Origin: Atherix ibis
Lineage: Eukaryota > Arthropoda > Insecta > Diptera > Athericidae
Reading direction: 5' to 3'
DNA length: 64,000 nucleotides
Assembly: GCA_958298945.1 (NCBI GenBank)
Contig: OY282605.1
Location: forward strand, 22,360,811 to 22,424,810
Positions 1 through 11,679 of the stretch are shown here, one piece after another (position 1 is the stretch's first letter; each line of letters begins with the position of its first letter). The translations under genes and the position numbers were made by a program. Under the pieces are notes generated by a model. It was not told where the DNA came from, made no database searches, and worked only from the letters and a program-made list of their open reading frames with translations.

Positions 1-1299
1 TGCAGTCGTCTTATTTTTTCAGGCACGAATATAAAAGTTGTTTACTCCTAAGCTAGGCCAAAAAAGAGCGAAGAAGAGAAATTGTAATTATTTTCTTAAA
101 TAAACACGAATATCTTATTAAAGGTGGAATCTAAAATAAATAATAATACGAGTGAGTACAACATATTCATTTATTCAAGTGTAAAATGGAATATATTTGA
201 ATTTTTTTTTTTCAAAACAAAAAAGAAAACAACTTTTAATGTACCTGTCCGAATATATGAAAGACCCCAACTGCTACCTTGAATATTGAATTTTCTTGTA
301 TAGCACGCATATGAGCGTTAGTCACGAAATATTACTTTTGTCGTTGCGCAAATAAATCTTCTAATTATTTATACTATAATTTATTTGTGCAAATATAAAA
401 ATTTAAAGACACACACAATGTGTTTTAAAGACTGGAATAAAACTTTAAAAAAATCTTGAAAATAAAAGAAAACAAAAAATTCTAAATAAAAGTTAAAAAC
501 TTTTTACGGTTAAGCCATTACAGGTAATTTTCATAAATAAAAATGGGAGTACAGAATTTGGTATCAGAACTTTCCGAAGAAAATAGGAGAATGGAAATTT
601 AACCACTTTTTTATTCATGATGTCTGAACCTATTTGGAGAAAAGTTCTTCTGGTGGCACCTGAAATACTAAAATTTCGATTATATTAAAATATGTTATTG
701 CCTTCAATACAATTTATTCTAAATACAAAACGGAAAGAATATTTTTTTTTTGTAATTTTCTTTTCAACGTTGGAGACTGATATTACTGTTAATCGGTCAT
801 ATGGTATAAGAGGGCATCCACTTATTGGCCTCTATTTGACCTTAGACAATTTATCGAATTTCCAAATTGAACTTTGTGACAATGGATTATCGTTTATTTT
901 TTTTTTGTCAGATAAGACTTTTTAGAGTGTTTTCATTAATTTTTAACAAGATTGAACACTTATTTCGGAGCGTATAATGAAATTATTCATAAACAACAAT
1001 ATCAAGTGTAGAATTGGAAATAAGTGCTTAAAGTTTTGTCAACAAAACAAAAAAAGTGTCATTAATAAAAAATACTCGATTTAATATTTTTTTTTTGGTT
1101 GTTGATTGAAGTTAGCTTATTTATAAAAATAAATAAGGAGTAATCCATTTTGTATTTTGGAAAAAATTGTCCTGTCAATTGGCAGCTGTCAATGATGTAT
1201 GACAACCAAAGTACAAGTGTGTTAAGTTCAAAAGTTGCCATTTTATATTGTGGATCGTTTAATTACCAAGAAATAGCATAAAATTCGCAAAATTTTGAC
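1..1299. other. AT-rich spacer, no gene recognised
   Basis: Very AT-rich sequence with many homopolymer runs and stop codons in all frames. A 77-codon open frame at 692-925 has no recognisable motif and is not supported as a gene. Confidence 0.6.
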
Positions 1300-1935
1300 C
1301 AGTTTTATTCATGATGAGCCTTATTTATTGCTCTATTAATGCGTCAACTAGCCAATTTACCGACTGTTTTTGCGGTAAATTTGAAGATTTTAATCTGAAA
1401 TTTATGTGGTTTCAACAAGCTGGCGTCACAAGTCACACAACACTAAATTTTTGTGGCATTATATTCCAAGACGAATAATTTTGAGACTTGGTGATATCGA
1501 TTGGCCTCCAAGCTTGAGCGATTTGACGCCGTTTGACTTGTCGATTGGCCTTTAAGCTTGAGCAATTTGACAATTTGACGCCGTAGTTTCAACAAACTAG
1601 CCTCACAAGCCCCACAACACTAACCTTTTAGGGATTATTTCCCAGGACGAATAATTTTGAGACTTAGTGATGTTGATTGGCCTCCAAGCTTGAGCAATTT
1701 GACGCCGTTTCACTTGTTCTTGTGCAAAGGATCGTTTTTAGGTAAACAATTTTCAAACTTTGGAGCTTTTTAAGTCAAGCAATGCGCAAAACAAACTGAT
1801 AAAAAATTACTTTGAAAGGATCGAATTCTGCAAAAAGTCTCCTGGCGGTCATTTGTATTTTGTATAAGAAAATAATAATTCGTATTTTATTTAAATTTAT
1901 TGTCCAAAGCACAAATTGGATAATTCTTCAGTTCA
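1300..1935 (+). pseudogene. DD41D-type Tc1/mariner transposase fragment with an internal duplication
   Basis: Degenerate C-terminal half of a Tc1/mariner-superfamily transposase of the kind seen nearly complete at 20134-21395. Readable pieces match the second catalytic block (WFQQ.GVTSHT for the family WFQQDGATCHT; the catalytic Asp is lost to Ala) and the following block (PP.L.DLTPFDL for PPRSCDLTPLDFFL). The block is present twice, at about 1411-1562 and 1588-1740, an offset of 177 bp, with the second copy further decayed. The 3' non-coding part contains AAGCACAAATTGGATAATTC, which recurs in other copies in this window. There are no open frames and no clear terminal repeats. Non-functional relic. 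Confidence 0.7.
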
Positions 1936-1972
1936 AACAATTCGTTTTTGTGTTTCTTTAGATTTCAGAAAT

Positions 1973-2690
1973 ACAGGGTGTTCAAAAAGATAAGTTTACA
2001 AAATTAGTTTTGCACTGAAATTAACAACTGTTTATGATTGAACAAAATCGTTTATATAAACTTGGGAATTATGGTATGGAAAATAATATTGACTGCATGG
2101 GCAATTTTTTTTTTAGAAAATGGCTTCTCAAAATTGTAGAAAATGGCCGCCCTTTTGATGAAATTTTTTTACACGCTTTTACAATATTTCCGGGTTAATT
2201 TCATTGATTTCATACTTGAAGTTATTCAATTTCCTCTGGTCTTTTAGGTATTTCTAGAAGAAGGAATCAGAAGCAACAATAACACTCTTAATATAATTCG
2301 GTCAGGAAACAGCGGTTAAACAATTTCCATTGTAGCGCGTACAGGTGTCACGTGGCACCTTTCGGTTAGTACCACATACCGTTCAATTCTAATTTGTCTC
2401 AGTCGCAAGTGAAAAAGTTATAGAGCATTTATCTATATTGCTCACCAGCCACCAAAAAAAGGATTTCCAACAACTTTCTTAAATAAAAACGGACCAATGA
2501 CACCTTCAGACCAAACACCGCACCCCACAGCCACTCTACGAGGATGCAAATAGCTTTTCATCCAATTGCCTCTGTATTTTCACATCCCCAAAGTGACTAT
2601 TTCGTTTATTAGTGAAGCTGTTAAGTCAAAATATTTCACACAACTAATTGAAAAATATTCAAGTTTTCTATGGAATGCTTGATGAGGGTT
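1973..2690 (-). pseudogene. DD41D-type transposase relic, minus strand
   Basis: Read on the minus strand, 2690 to about 2120 shows successive blocks of the same transposase family: a decayed first catalytic block with FDL and INE (family HFDLNGYVNKQ), then CGVWSEGVIGPFLFKK (family VWCGLWSGGIIGPYFF), then a decayed DGATCHTARA block whose Cys codon has become a stop, then INEINPEIL and GGHF from the C-terminus. Stops and frameshifts separate the blocks. The plus-strand left end at 1973 begins CAGGGTGTTCAAAAAG after TA, as expected for a Tc1/mariner terminus. The opposite end is uncertain; a CACCCTGTA motif at about 4119 could be its partner if other sequence is inserted between them. Confidence 0.7.
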
Positions 2691-3554
2691 CTAGGACCTT
2701 AAACTACACTTGTTAGTAGCGCAGCAATATTCTCGGTTGAGCGTCTCGGATCTTAAACGACTAGGCTTCAGTCTATTGAACATATCTACTTAAAATTATT
2801 TTCTATATGATGAATAATGCAATTTGAAGGCACGGTATTCAGACCCAAATTTTTCACATTATATTCTGAGCATCACATTAAAAGACGAATTACTTTTATC
2901 AAATATTTTTACAATAATTACACGTTGTTAATATTATCTAATTTTTATGACGGTCAAAAATTAGCTAACAGAATGACATCTAATCAAGAAGGCATCGAAT
3001 TAAAGTTGTAAGCCTACTTTTTGAACGATAATGTAGTAGAAATCATCGGGTCTAACTTACATTTTAAAATGTTATTCTAAACCGGGATCGGTCAAATTTG
3101 CACAGAACGTCGTTTCTTTTGACATTTGACAGTTCTCATATTGTACTGTGTACGCCTGCTTGTTCATTCATTCGTATTTATTTTATTTATCAAAAAATTT
3201 ATTTAATTTGTTACTTAAATATTTATTATCGTATAGTATAGAGTATAGCAATAAATCATTCGCGTATTTAATTTATAAATAAAAAGTAAATAATATAGAT
3301 ATTAAAAAAATCAAATATTAATGTTGAAAAAAAAATATAAAAGTTATGCTGAAATAAATAAATGAATTTAAATTATACAAAGTAAATAAAATAAGAACAG
3401 CACCGAGTAAATAGAGAATTCGCCAATAAAAAATGCACAAACCATTAGGCGATCAAATCTGCACAAACTCATTCACGGGCAAATTGCGCGAGTGCTCGCT
3501 CATATATCGTGTATTAGACGCACGATTTATTAGCCTCACGAAGTAATCAAAGCT
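2691..3554. other. Unassigned AT-rich stretch
   Basis: No transposase or gene motifs recognised. The section 3080-3400 is nearly pure A/T. Two similar phrases (GGTCAAATTTGCACA near 3089 and GCGATCAAATCTGCACA near 3449) suggest that the flank belongs to the same repeat as the foldback block that follows. Confidence 0.4.
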
Positions 3555-4040
3555 TAAATCCGGCTCCATCAAATTTGATGCATGCGAAAAGAGTCTTGCG
3601 TCGAATTTGCTGCACTGGTGCTGTACAAAAACAGTAAAAGGCGTACTGCTGGTGTGTTCACTGGTGCTATGAAGCAGCAGTAAAGCTGCAGTAATAGGCT
3701 CACACGTCTGCTCACTGGTGCTGTAAAAGAGTCACGCCAATGCAGTGAATTTGCCGCAACACTCTAACGCATGCATCAAATTTGAAGGATCCGGACTTTT
3801 TGCAACACTTTAACGCATGCAGCAAATTTGACGGTTTCGGACAATTTTTCAAAAAGTGAGCCAAAACCTGTATAGTCATACTACTACTAAAAGTTCTTTA
3901 TTAATAATTCTATAAGGTCTCTGTACTGGTGTTTTAAGTAAGCTGTAAATGGCCTACACGTCTATTTACTGATACTGTAACTTTACAACTCATGTAAAGC
4001 ACCAACAGAAAGACCTCCTAGAATTATTAATAAATCACTT
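3555..4040. repeat. Nested inverted repeats (foldback block)
   Basis: Two inverted repeats lie side by side. The first pairs about 3562-3625 (GGCTCCATCAAATTTGATGC onward) with about 3736-3795, and a further direct copy of that second arm follows at about 3790-3842. The second pairs about 3899-3934 (ATTAATAATTCTATAAGGTC) with about 4000-4035. Between the arms CACTGGTGCTRT recurs at about 3613, 3659 and 3712, and a related copy at 3921. The arrangement resembles a foldback or decayed terminal-inverted-repeat element. No coding sequence is visible. Confidence 0.55.
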
Positions 4041-5336
4041 CCGTTCTCCATTCAGAAAGTGAGTTAGAATCAAATTTTTCAAAAAGTATGCTGGAACCAG
4101 TGTTGTCCTTCAACTCACCCTGTATTTAAAAAAAAATTCAGCTATCAAACTTGTCTTTAATATTTCGGAAGAATTGCTGTATCCTGAACAGAATGCGATC
4201 CACAATTTTCTAATTCCTAGTTTGAGGAAAATTGGAAAATTGCAAATCCAACTACACTGACTTAGCTACTTCAAAACAACTGCGAACCGATTTGTACACG
4301 AAAATGGCAAACACTTCATATAGTCTAGGCGGTCGTTTTGAACAAACAGAAATCACCATTTTCTGAAAGGATAAGAACCGATATGGCTGACTAATAAAAT
4401 TGATTTATGCAATCGATATGCATCAGAACGAGGACTATTACCAGCAGAGTAGCATAAGAACCAATACTCAATATGGATGACCATACCGACGAGCACATAG
4501 CATTAAGTACTAGAGTATTCAAAATGTGTACGTAGAAGGAAGGATTCGATACCAGTCAGGACAGACGGTGAACGATTTTCCTGGATTTTATTGCACACGA
4601 ACAGAGCACTAACCATTCATAAAATGACTTTATATATTATACAATATTGACCAAAAGCATAAAGTGCCATCGTTAATTCTTGTCTTTATTTTTCAGTAAA
4701 TTTTCTTCATCTTCTTTTTGTTGTTTCTAATCTGCATGCACACGTCAAAAGGTGTTCAAATTGCCATACTCAAAAATTTTCATCGTCCATCGACTGGATT
4801 AACCTGGCTTATGGCAATTTGAAAACTGGAACAAAAACGAAACGCTTTCTTCCTTGATCACGAAATAAAAATTTTGATGAAAGCTTTTTATTGCCGGTCG
4901 TTTACTTGTCGTTCGATATGAAGTTGTAAAATTTTACCTGTTCGGCATGATAAACATAGTAATGAATATGTAGTCTACGAATTTGTTTTTAAAGTAGATT
5001 TCGAATTAATATCAAATAAAAAAAATTTCAATTTCCAATTCGTATGCAAAATGGAGCAGAAAAAAAATATTCTGTGAAGATAAAAAATTTGGTGTAAAAG
5101 AGTGAAAATGAATAAATTATGTCCACAATACAATATAATATGTAGATTTGAGGGAATTTTTTTTTATACATTTACATAGATATAAAAACTTATCTATTTA
5201 TTCGAAAATGCACGATTACAATGTCTATTTTGAAGATATTATAAATTATTCGCAGTAAAAGATTTCATGAATTTTTTATTAAAATCTCTAAATTAAAGGA
5301 AAAATTCAGTAGAAATAATTATGTTATAAAATCAGT
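4041..5336. other. Unassigned AT-rich stretch
   Basis: No recognisable coding block. A CACCCTGTAT motif lies at about 4119-4128. The part after 4900 is strongly AT-rich. Nothing else supportable. Confidence 0.5.
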
Positions 5337-5573
5337 AATATTTTATCATAGATTATTTAAAATAGAAAATATTTTTCTATCAAAATAAATTCATTTATTC
5401 ATCGCGTACTCAAGTATATGATATCAGTCTGATAAGTCAGTGATAAATGCAATAAATATAGCTGATATTAGCAAAACAATATTTTCTTAATTATCCGATA
5501 TTCACAAAAATACGTGCTAGAAAATTTTATAATTATCTATTAATTAGTTTAGTTTTGACAGTCGTTGAAAAAA

Positions 5574-5630
5574 GACAAGCTTTACATATTTTTATTAATA
5601 GTGAATTAATAAAAATATGTACAGCTTGTC
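5574..5630. repeat. Near-perfect hairpin, 26-nt arms
   Basis: Arms 5574-5599 and 5605-5630 are reverse complements with one mismatch, around a 5-nt loop (AGTGA). The outer flanks pair partly as well. The hairpin lies within the first copy of the 430-bp direct repeat and is absent from the second, so it arose after that duplication or was lost from copy 2. Confidence 0.85.
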
Positions 5631-5784
5631 TTCTTCAATGTGAATTTTGTGTGTATGGCACTATTTTTTAAAGGGAAAAACTATATCTGACACTATAACA
5701 CAATATCTGGAAACAAAATCAAGCTTGAAAATTATATTTGGGACTTCTAACCATCGTGTGGACTGATGCAGAAGTTGTGTGCTG

Positions 5785-5900
5785 ATTTTCTTTATGGTCC
5801 TCCGAGCAGAAATGATGCTGAGCACCTAGGACGACCAATTTGGTCATCAACGAATAAATTATCGATAAAAAGTCTATGAAAGATTAAGAAAAAGGGTTAT
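5785..5900 (+). pseudogene. Mariner transposase N-terminal scrap
   Basis: The plus frame reads FLYGPPSRNDAEHLGRPIW, matching the linker after the mariner DNA-binding domain, where family members have G..S..DAERSGRP. It is followed by a weak continuation to about 5900. No catalytic region follows; the next sequence is the start of the second 430-bp repeat copy. Confidence 0.5.
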
Positions 5901-7240
5901 TTGCATCATATCGGACTTTGCTTGGATACAATGGCTCCTGCTACGAAGCGATCTCCATCAAGCAATTTTTGTATTCACTAAATAAATAGTATTTTCAAAA
6001 TATTTTATCATTGATTTTTTAAATAAGAAAATATTTTCCTATAAAAATAAAGTCATTTATTCATCGCGTAGTCAAGTATACGATGTCAGTCTGATAAGTC
6101 AGTGATAAGTGCAATAAATACAGCTGATATTATCAAAACAATATTTTGTTTTATTATCTGGTATTCTAAGAAAAACGTCCTAGAAAATTTTATAAATATC
6201 TATTCATTGGTTTAGTTTTGACAGTCGTTGAAAGAAGATAACATAAGGTTGGTAATTTTTTATTAATATGGGAAAAAGTGAATTTTGTGTGTATGGCATT
6301 ATTTTTTAAAGGGCAAAACTATATCTGAAACTAAAATACAATATTGGAAACTAAAATCAAGCCAGAAAAATATAATGGGGCCTCCTAACCATCGTGTGGA
6401 CTGATTCAGAAATGGTCAGCAACAGTAATAATTTTAATAAAATTATAATGACAGTCTACATTTTATGTAATCGAATTATACCAAACAGGGTATGGTGCGC
6501 TCACAATTGAAATCATTTTGTGAACAATCCGTACTGGAGTGCCACAGTTGGCACCCGTCGCACCATCGGTGTACACAAATGCGATATTTTCAAATAAATT
6601 TAATTAGATTAATGGCGCACAGAAATATGTTTGTCTGCTTGTAAATTGCATAAACGATAAGATTTTGTTTTTATGTACAGTTTAAAAAGGTTTACACCAC
6701 TTAACCAGTGTCTAGCCTAGACAATAATAACGTTTACTATTTATAAATTTCTATTGACTTAAAATAAACGAAGTCTACGATTTTTGTTATACAGCTAATG
6801 CATCAGTTTTAAAATTGTAAAAAAAAAAAATCGTAATTTTGAAATGAGGACCTTATTAAGTGCTTAGGATGCGTTTCTAGATGACAATGGGGCTAAAGAG
6901 AGTCAAATTTATTTTTATGTTAAAATGTTTGAAATTGAGATGAAGTCGTCTAGTGTAATTTGCTGTTTTCATTTTCTCTCGTTAAGGACTAAGGAAATCT
7001 GCATCTCTTTTCCTAAGACTAAGAAAATCTGTATTAAATTCTAAAAGGGGTTCTTCGTTTTTAGAATCACTATTTTCGTAGTTGGTACGACTCTTAAGAG
7101 AAATCTGCAATAAATCCTTAATATCCTGTTTATTTAAATCGTCTAGTATTACTGCATCGAAACAAAGGCTCCAACAAAAATGGATTTAAAAGAAGTATTG
7201 TGGCACAAAGGCACCAAGAAATACAAAACAACCGCTCAAA

Positions 7241-7258
7241 CCCCCCCCCCCCCCCCCC
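7241..7258. repeat. Poly-C run of 18
   Basis: Eighteen consecutive C residues in an otherwise AT-rich setting; a G-run on the complementary strand. The length is likely to be polymorphic and could be a sequencing or assembly weak point. Confidence 0.9.
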
Positions 7259-7423
7259 GCCATTTGTGATGGTCTTTGAATCAGCACCCTTTTTCTTACG
7301 TCCATTTTTTTAGGCTTCGTGCAAACCACATTATATTGAATCAGTGCCAATCGAGCAAGCCCTTAATGAGGTTTTATTAAGGTGATAATTTAAGGTAATT
7401 TCGTTGTTTGAAATTTTCACAAA

Positions 7424-7509
7424 ACATTTATGATTAAAAATAATTTTTAAACTAACAGGGTGGTCCCCTGTAAATTTAAAAATTATTTTTAATGTCATAA
7501 ATATTTTGC
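7424..7509. repeat. Long snap-back hairpin with ACAGGG at its centre
   Basis: Positions 7433-7451 and 7475-7493 are perfect 19-nt reverse complements. Pairing extends outward through ATTTATG on both sides with a 2-nt bulge, and inward through ACAGGG/CCCTGT to a 4-nt loop. The central ACAGGGTG resembles the terminal motif of several elements in this window, so this may be two element ends fused head to head, or a very short MITE. Confidence 0.8.
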
Positions 7510-7924
7510 TACTATTTTTAACCTTATAAATGCTTTAAATATATATTAAAAAAACTTATGGTTGATGTGGCCAGGTTTTATTTTGCACCCTCTCCGATCT
7601 ACAAGAGTCGTTTATTAAAAGTCGTCCGCCTCTTTGCGCCTGCTGCTCAAACAAAGATTTTCGATTTTTATATTTTAAATTTTAACATCAATTGTAATTT
7701 ACTGGAAACTTTGTTGGAAGTAAGAAAATCTTAATTTTCTTTAAAGGAAAAGGTTTTTTTATATTATAATTATCATAAAATTGTGTACTTTCTACAAACT
7801 ATTTTCTTTGTAGAGAAGGGTCATTAGGAGTTACCTGTTTGGACGAATGGATAAATTTCTATGTTAAGAAAAATGGCGAGAGATACGTAAAAGGTTTTTA
7901 TAGGATGGGGGCACTAAAAAACTG

Positions 7925-8662
7925 AAGATTATAAATTTTTTATTTTCACGGTGGCAGTTGTACGACGGAGTGTTTACTTGAGAATTTAGCTCTGCTCAAC
8001 TTGAGTAAATTTTAAAAAAGTTCAAATTCCCCTGCAGTACGCCATTTTTGTTTATATCAGTTAGTCTTTTAATGTCCACCCTGTATCAAAAAAATACAAG
8101 AAACATGACGTAACAAGAAGACAAAAAGGTAGAAATTATAAGCATGATATGAACCACGGAATCAGCCCGTTTATTTATGATTATTAAGTCGGGATCACCC
8201 TGTATATGAGTTATAGAGAATCCCCCCTCATTGAGAACTTCTATTCCAATGATAAATCTTTTTATTCCAGTAAAATACATATTATTTAAATTCAGAATAA
8301 ATACCAGCAACATTTTCATGTCAGATTATCTCCTGGCTCAACCGGTAATTTTCCGGGAAGAGGTCCAGAACGCACTGTGCATGCTTATGCATCAGTGGCA
8401 GTTGAATGTATCTGCCTCTACTCGTCGACGCGCTACTTGAACTTGAGTAAATTTCTAAATTTTCAAATTCCCCTGCAGTACGCCATCTTTGTTTATATCA
8501 TTTAGTTTTTCGGTGTCCACTCTGTATCAAAAAAATACGGGAAATATGGCATAACAAAAAGGAGAAAAGGTAGAAATTATGAGCCATAAAATTTGTTTCA
8601 TGATATGAACCACGAAATCATCTCCTTTATTTATGATCATTAAGCTGGGCCCACCCTGTATA
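7925..8662 (+). repeat. Tandem pair of a dispersed repeat ending in ACCCTGTAT
   Basis: A block at about 7950-8206 is repeated at about 8395-8660. Shared landmarks, in order, are AACTTGAGTAAATTT, CCCCTGCAGTACGCCAT, a CC(A/C)CTGTATCAAAAAAATAC junction, AAAGGTAGAAATTAT, GATATGAACCACG and a final ACCCTGTATA. The segment 8315-8535 is also the relative of the insertion at 12503-12737. Each unit contains two ACCCTGTAT-like ends, as if two short elements were joined. No transposase is visible. Confidence 0.65.
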
Positions 8663-10264
8663 AATACAAAATCTAATTTCAGATCCTAATCCATTTCGGG
8701 ATAATTCTACAAAATATTATGAAACTTGCTTTAGGTCCGTATTTTTTTTTGTAAATAATTTTCACTATAAACTTGGCGGTCTATTTAAATTTTTCTAATT
8801 GCAATTTCATAATTATTAAACTTATTTCAAACCAATTCAAATATTTAAATGTCAACCGATTTAAGATATTAATGTTTAATTGTTTTGCTGAAAAAAATGG
8901 CTGACTTATTTGTGAAAAGGTAATAAAAATAATTATTAGAATTTTATTGTTTCTTCATTTTATAGTCACATTTGTGGTCATTCTGAAGTATGCTGGAATT
9001 ATACGATGACATGTATTATTGTTATTAATAAAGATTTCCATTGCAAAAATAGAAACGAAAAAAAAAATAATAATTTTTCAGGAACTTTCTTTCGAACAAA
9101 GAAAGAAAAATTCCTTTCCGCTATGCGTTACGACACTTGTTTGTGTATATGGATAGAAAAAGTAAATATTTAATAAAGAAAATTAGCTAATAAAAAAAAG
9201 TATTTTTTGTGTAAATAAAAATGTAATAAAATTTTGCATCAAGGCGACTCACGCACGTAAGTAATTTCCGATTACAATTTGTGTATGTGCGTCGCCAATA
9301 TGATAGGAACTCGTGATTTTCAGCTGGAGACTTTCACGTCATTATTCGAATTGCTATGAATTTCCTTTTTGATAGCATTATCGTGTGTGGAGAATTACAA
9401 CCGTTCGAAGTCATTCAGCTTTGAAATTGGCATTCTTTTTAGACCACAACTTCCCAACTAAGTACATCCACTAAGAATGCCATCTTCAATTTGTGGTTGG
9501 CGGCATATCGCGGCATGGATATGGATTGGTGAAAATTCTAAGAAATGCGTGTCATCCAATCGTGAAATTATCACACACAAAAAAAAAGAAGGATTTTCTT
9601 TAAGAAAAGTTCAATTTTCAAATAAAGATGATGACGCCAAAAGGAAAAAAAAATAATATGAATAAATAAAAAAATAACATTAATTTTTATATTGAAAATA
9701 AAGCGAAATTGAAGATATTCAAGTATTAATGGAATAATAAAAATAATCTATAAATTCAAAAGTGGATAGATATCCTCGGCTTAATATGATATATTCACGC
9801 AAATTCTTACTTTTTACGAAATATTTATGGCAATAAATAAATGGAGGGGGAAAAAACTAAATAAATAAAAATTTCCCCTTTGGTATCACATTGCAGTCTC
9901 AGTTGACTGGTGTAAAATTATTTGTAAGCTTTGAGCAAGATTTTTTTTAAACATACGCAGCAGAAAAGTAATGAAATTGATTTTCTTAGTCTTTTTTTGC
10001 TTCCCAAGATCAAGAAAGTAATGATATTGATCTTTTAACACTTTTCTTACTACCCAAAACTTATTTGAATGTTATCGATAATACCACGTTGATATGCTTT
10101 CAAGTTTTTCATAATTTTTGGGAGCAAAACAAGTGTTACGGACTTAGCTCAGGTTAATAGGCGGGCTAAGGAGCCATAGGAATCCCTTTCATCCAAGTAT
10201 CTAAAATGTGCAATCTGACGCAAAAAGCTCTAATTGATCCTTTCCGGAACTTTTTATATAGAAA
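8663..10264. other. Unassigned AT-rich stretch
   Basis: No gene or transposon domain recognised. A short imperfect hairpin pairs 9421-9439 with 9471-9488 (GGCATTCTT/AAGAATGCC core). The rest is AT-rich spacer. Confidence 0.5.
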
Positions 10265-10267
10265 AAG

Positions 10268-10397
10268 TCTTTTTTATAAGCAAATCTTTGAAAGGTTCCA
10301 CATTTCCATCAGTTTTCGATGATCAGTCAAGCTCTTCCTGCATTCTTTTTATAAGCAAATCTTTGAAAGGTTCCACATTTCCATCAGTTTTCGATGT
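10268..10397 (+). repeat. 75-bp direct repeat, two copies, with diverged relatives to about 11290
   Basis: A 54-bp segment containing AAATCTTTGAAAGGTTCCAC and CCATCAGTTTTCGATG occurs at about 10269-10322 and again 75 bp later at about 10344-10397, nearly identical. More diverged versions (TTTTCRATCAGTTTTC and TTTTTCATCAGTTTTTTC cores) appear near 11020-11090 and 11225-11290, suggesting an older tandem or dispersed family. Non-coding as far as can be seen. Confidence 0.7.
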
Positions 10398-10654
10398 TCA
10401 GTGTTGATTTTTCCGGTCCCTTTTTTGTGTTTTTGATATTTACCTTTTCAAGTCACTTCCTTCTAATCATCTTCAATGTTAATCGATAGTTTGAGCCCGT
10501 AGATTATAGAAGAACGAAAAAGGTCTCTACACAAAATTTCTCTCCAAATTCTTTCGAGAATACTCTTTTGTAAGAACGCACACACTTGCAAAATAACCTA
10601 TCACGAAATTTTTCGTATTCTAAAATAAAAACTTCCTATTTATAAGAATTTGTA

Positions 10655-10965
10655 ATTGTAAACAAAAGTATGCAAGCATTTCGATATGTTACCACTTTCA
10701 TGGAGAATGGCGTGTCCGAAAGTCTACAAAATTGAGGCGCTTGATATTTGATTGTTATTTACAAAGTAAATTAGAAAAACCTAAAAAACAATTGCATTTA
10801 ATATCAAAAGATTGAAAAAAATAAAGGTCGCTGCCTTCTTCGGTCGTGTTATATTTTTCTTTGAAATCAATGAGTCGAAATAAATATGCAATTAATTTCT
10901 ATTATGAAAACTAGATGACAAACATACTTTTGCAATAATTTAGATAGAAAATTACGCATTCATAT
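10655..10965 (+). repeat. Dispersed repeat, inverted partner at 29925-30310
   Basis: The reverse complement of 29925-30310 aligns here by eye: ACAAAAGTATGCAAGCATTT, GGAGAATGGCGTG, CCGAAAGTCTACAAAATT, AGGCGCTT, ATATCAAAAGATTG and TATTATGAAAACTAGATG occur in the same order in both. Lengths differ by small indels. It is a decayed transposable element of unknown class; no conserved enzyme motif is visible. Confidence 0.75.
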
Positions 10966-11679
10966 ACGAAAATCTGACGTTCGGGCCTATCCAGCAGCCC
11001 TCAATCGTACAATATTTTTATCTGTTTTCGATGTTCAAGACATTTTTGAGCAAGGCTCCTCACATTTTCAATCAGTTTTCTAATTTTGAAGGCCTATCTA
11101 AGCGAGGTTCCTTTTCCACTGCTTCTCGGCCTTCCAAAAAAAAACTTATTGATGGAGATGGTCGTGTGACAGGGGTCGTTGTCACGGTGGACCATCCGAG
11201 TCCGAATGGAACCTTTTAAAACATTCTTTTTTATTAAAAGAAGTCCTTGAAAAATTTTACTTTTTCATCAGTTTTTTCATGTTAAATAGCTCCTTGAGCG
11301 ACGTTTAAATTTTACTCTTCCACTGCTTCTCAACCTACGAAAAATGCTTTTTACCACCGAAAAACGTATACTCTTGATAAGGGATATTTTCCATAGACTC
11401 ATTGCAACTTTTCGTAAGTCACTAACTGAATTCGTAATTTAATCAAGCTTGACACAAATTTTGATAGCTACAAATTTTGCTGTTCCATATTTTGTGACGC
11501 ACCTAAAAACACAACCTTTGTTATCATGCTACGAGCGTGGTCCAAACTTATACTGTCCGTCTAGGAGTGATGACTATTATTGTTTGAGAGAATGGAGTGC
11601 AGGATTATTGTAGACAACCGATTTGTGAGAATGAGAAGTGCCGCACTGAGGTATTCACCAAAAGTGCAATATGAGTGAG

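Larger units (their letters stand above)
5337..6420 (+). repeat. Diverged direct repeat of about 430 bp, two copies
   Basis: Copy 1 at about 5337-5785 and copy 2 at about 5998-6420 share long stretches, for example around TCAGTCTGATAAGTCAGTGA, TGAATTTTGTGTGTATGGCA and CCATCGTGTGGACTGAT. Copy 1 contains a hairpin at 5574-5630 that copy 2 lacks. The right end of copy 1 runs into mariner N-terminal coding sequence, while copy 2 stops near 6420, so copy 2 looks truncated or recombined. The repeat is presumably part of a mariner-type element. Confidence 0.65.
6421..7924. other. Unassigned stretch with a poly-C tract and a hairpin
   Basis: No gene recognised. It contains an 18-nt poly-C run at 7241-7258 and a hairpin at 7424-7509, both listed separately. 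A short inverted pair (CAGGGTATGGTGCG near 6486 and CGCACCATCGGTG near 6560) is also visible. Confidence 0.5.

Noticed and set aside
1973..4128. A single 2.15-kb transposon bounded by TACAGGGTG and CACCCTGTA
   Set aside because: The two ends match for only about seven bases and the interior contains an unrelated foldback block, so a single element cannot be supported by eye.
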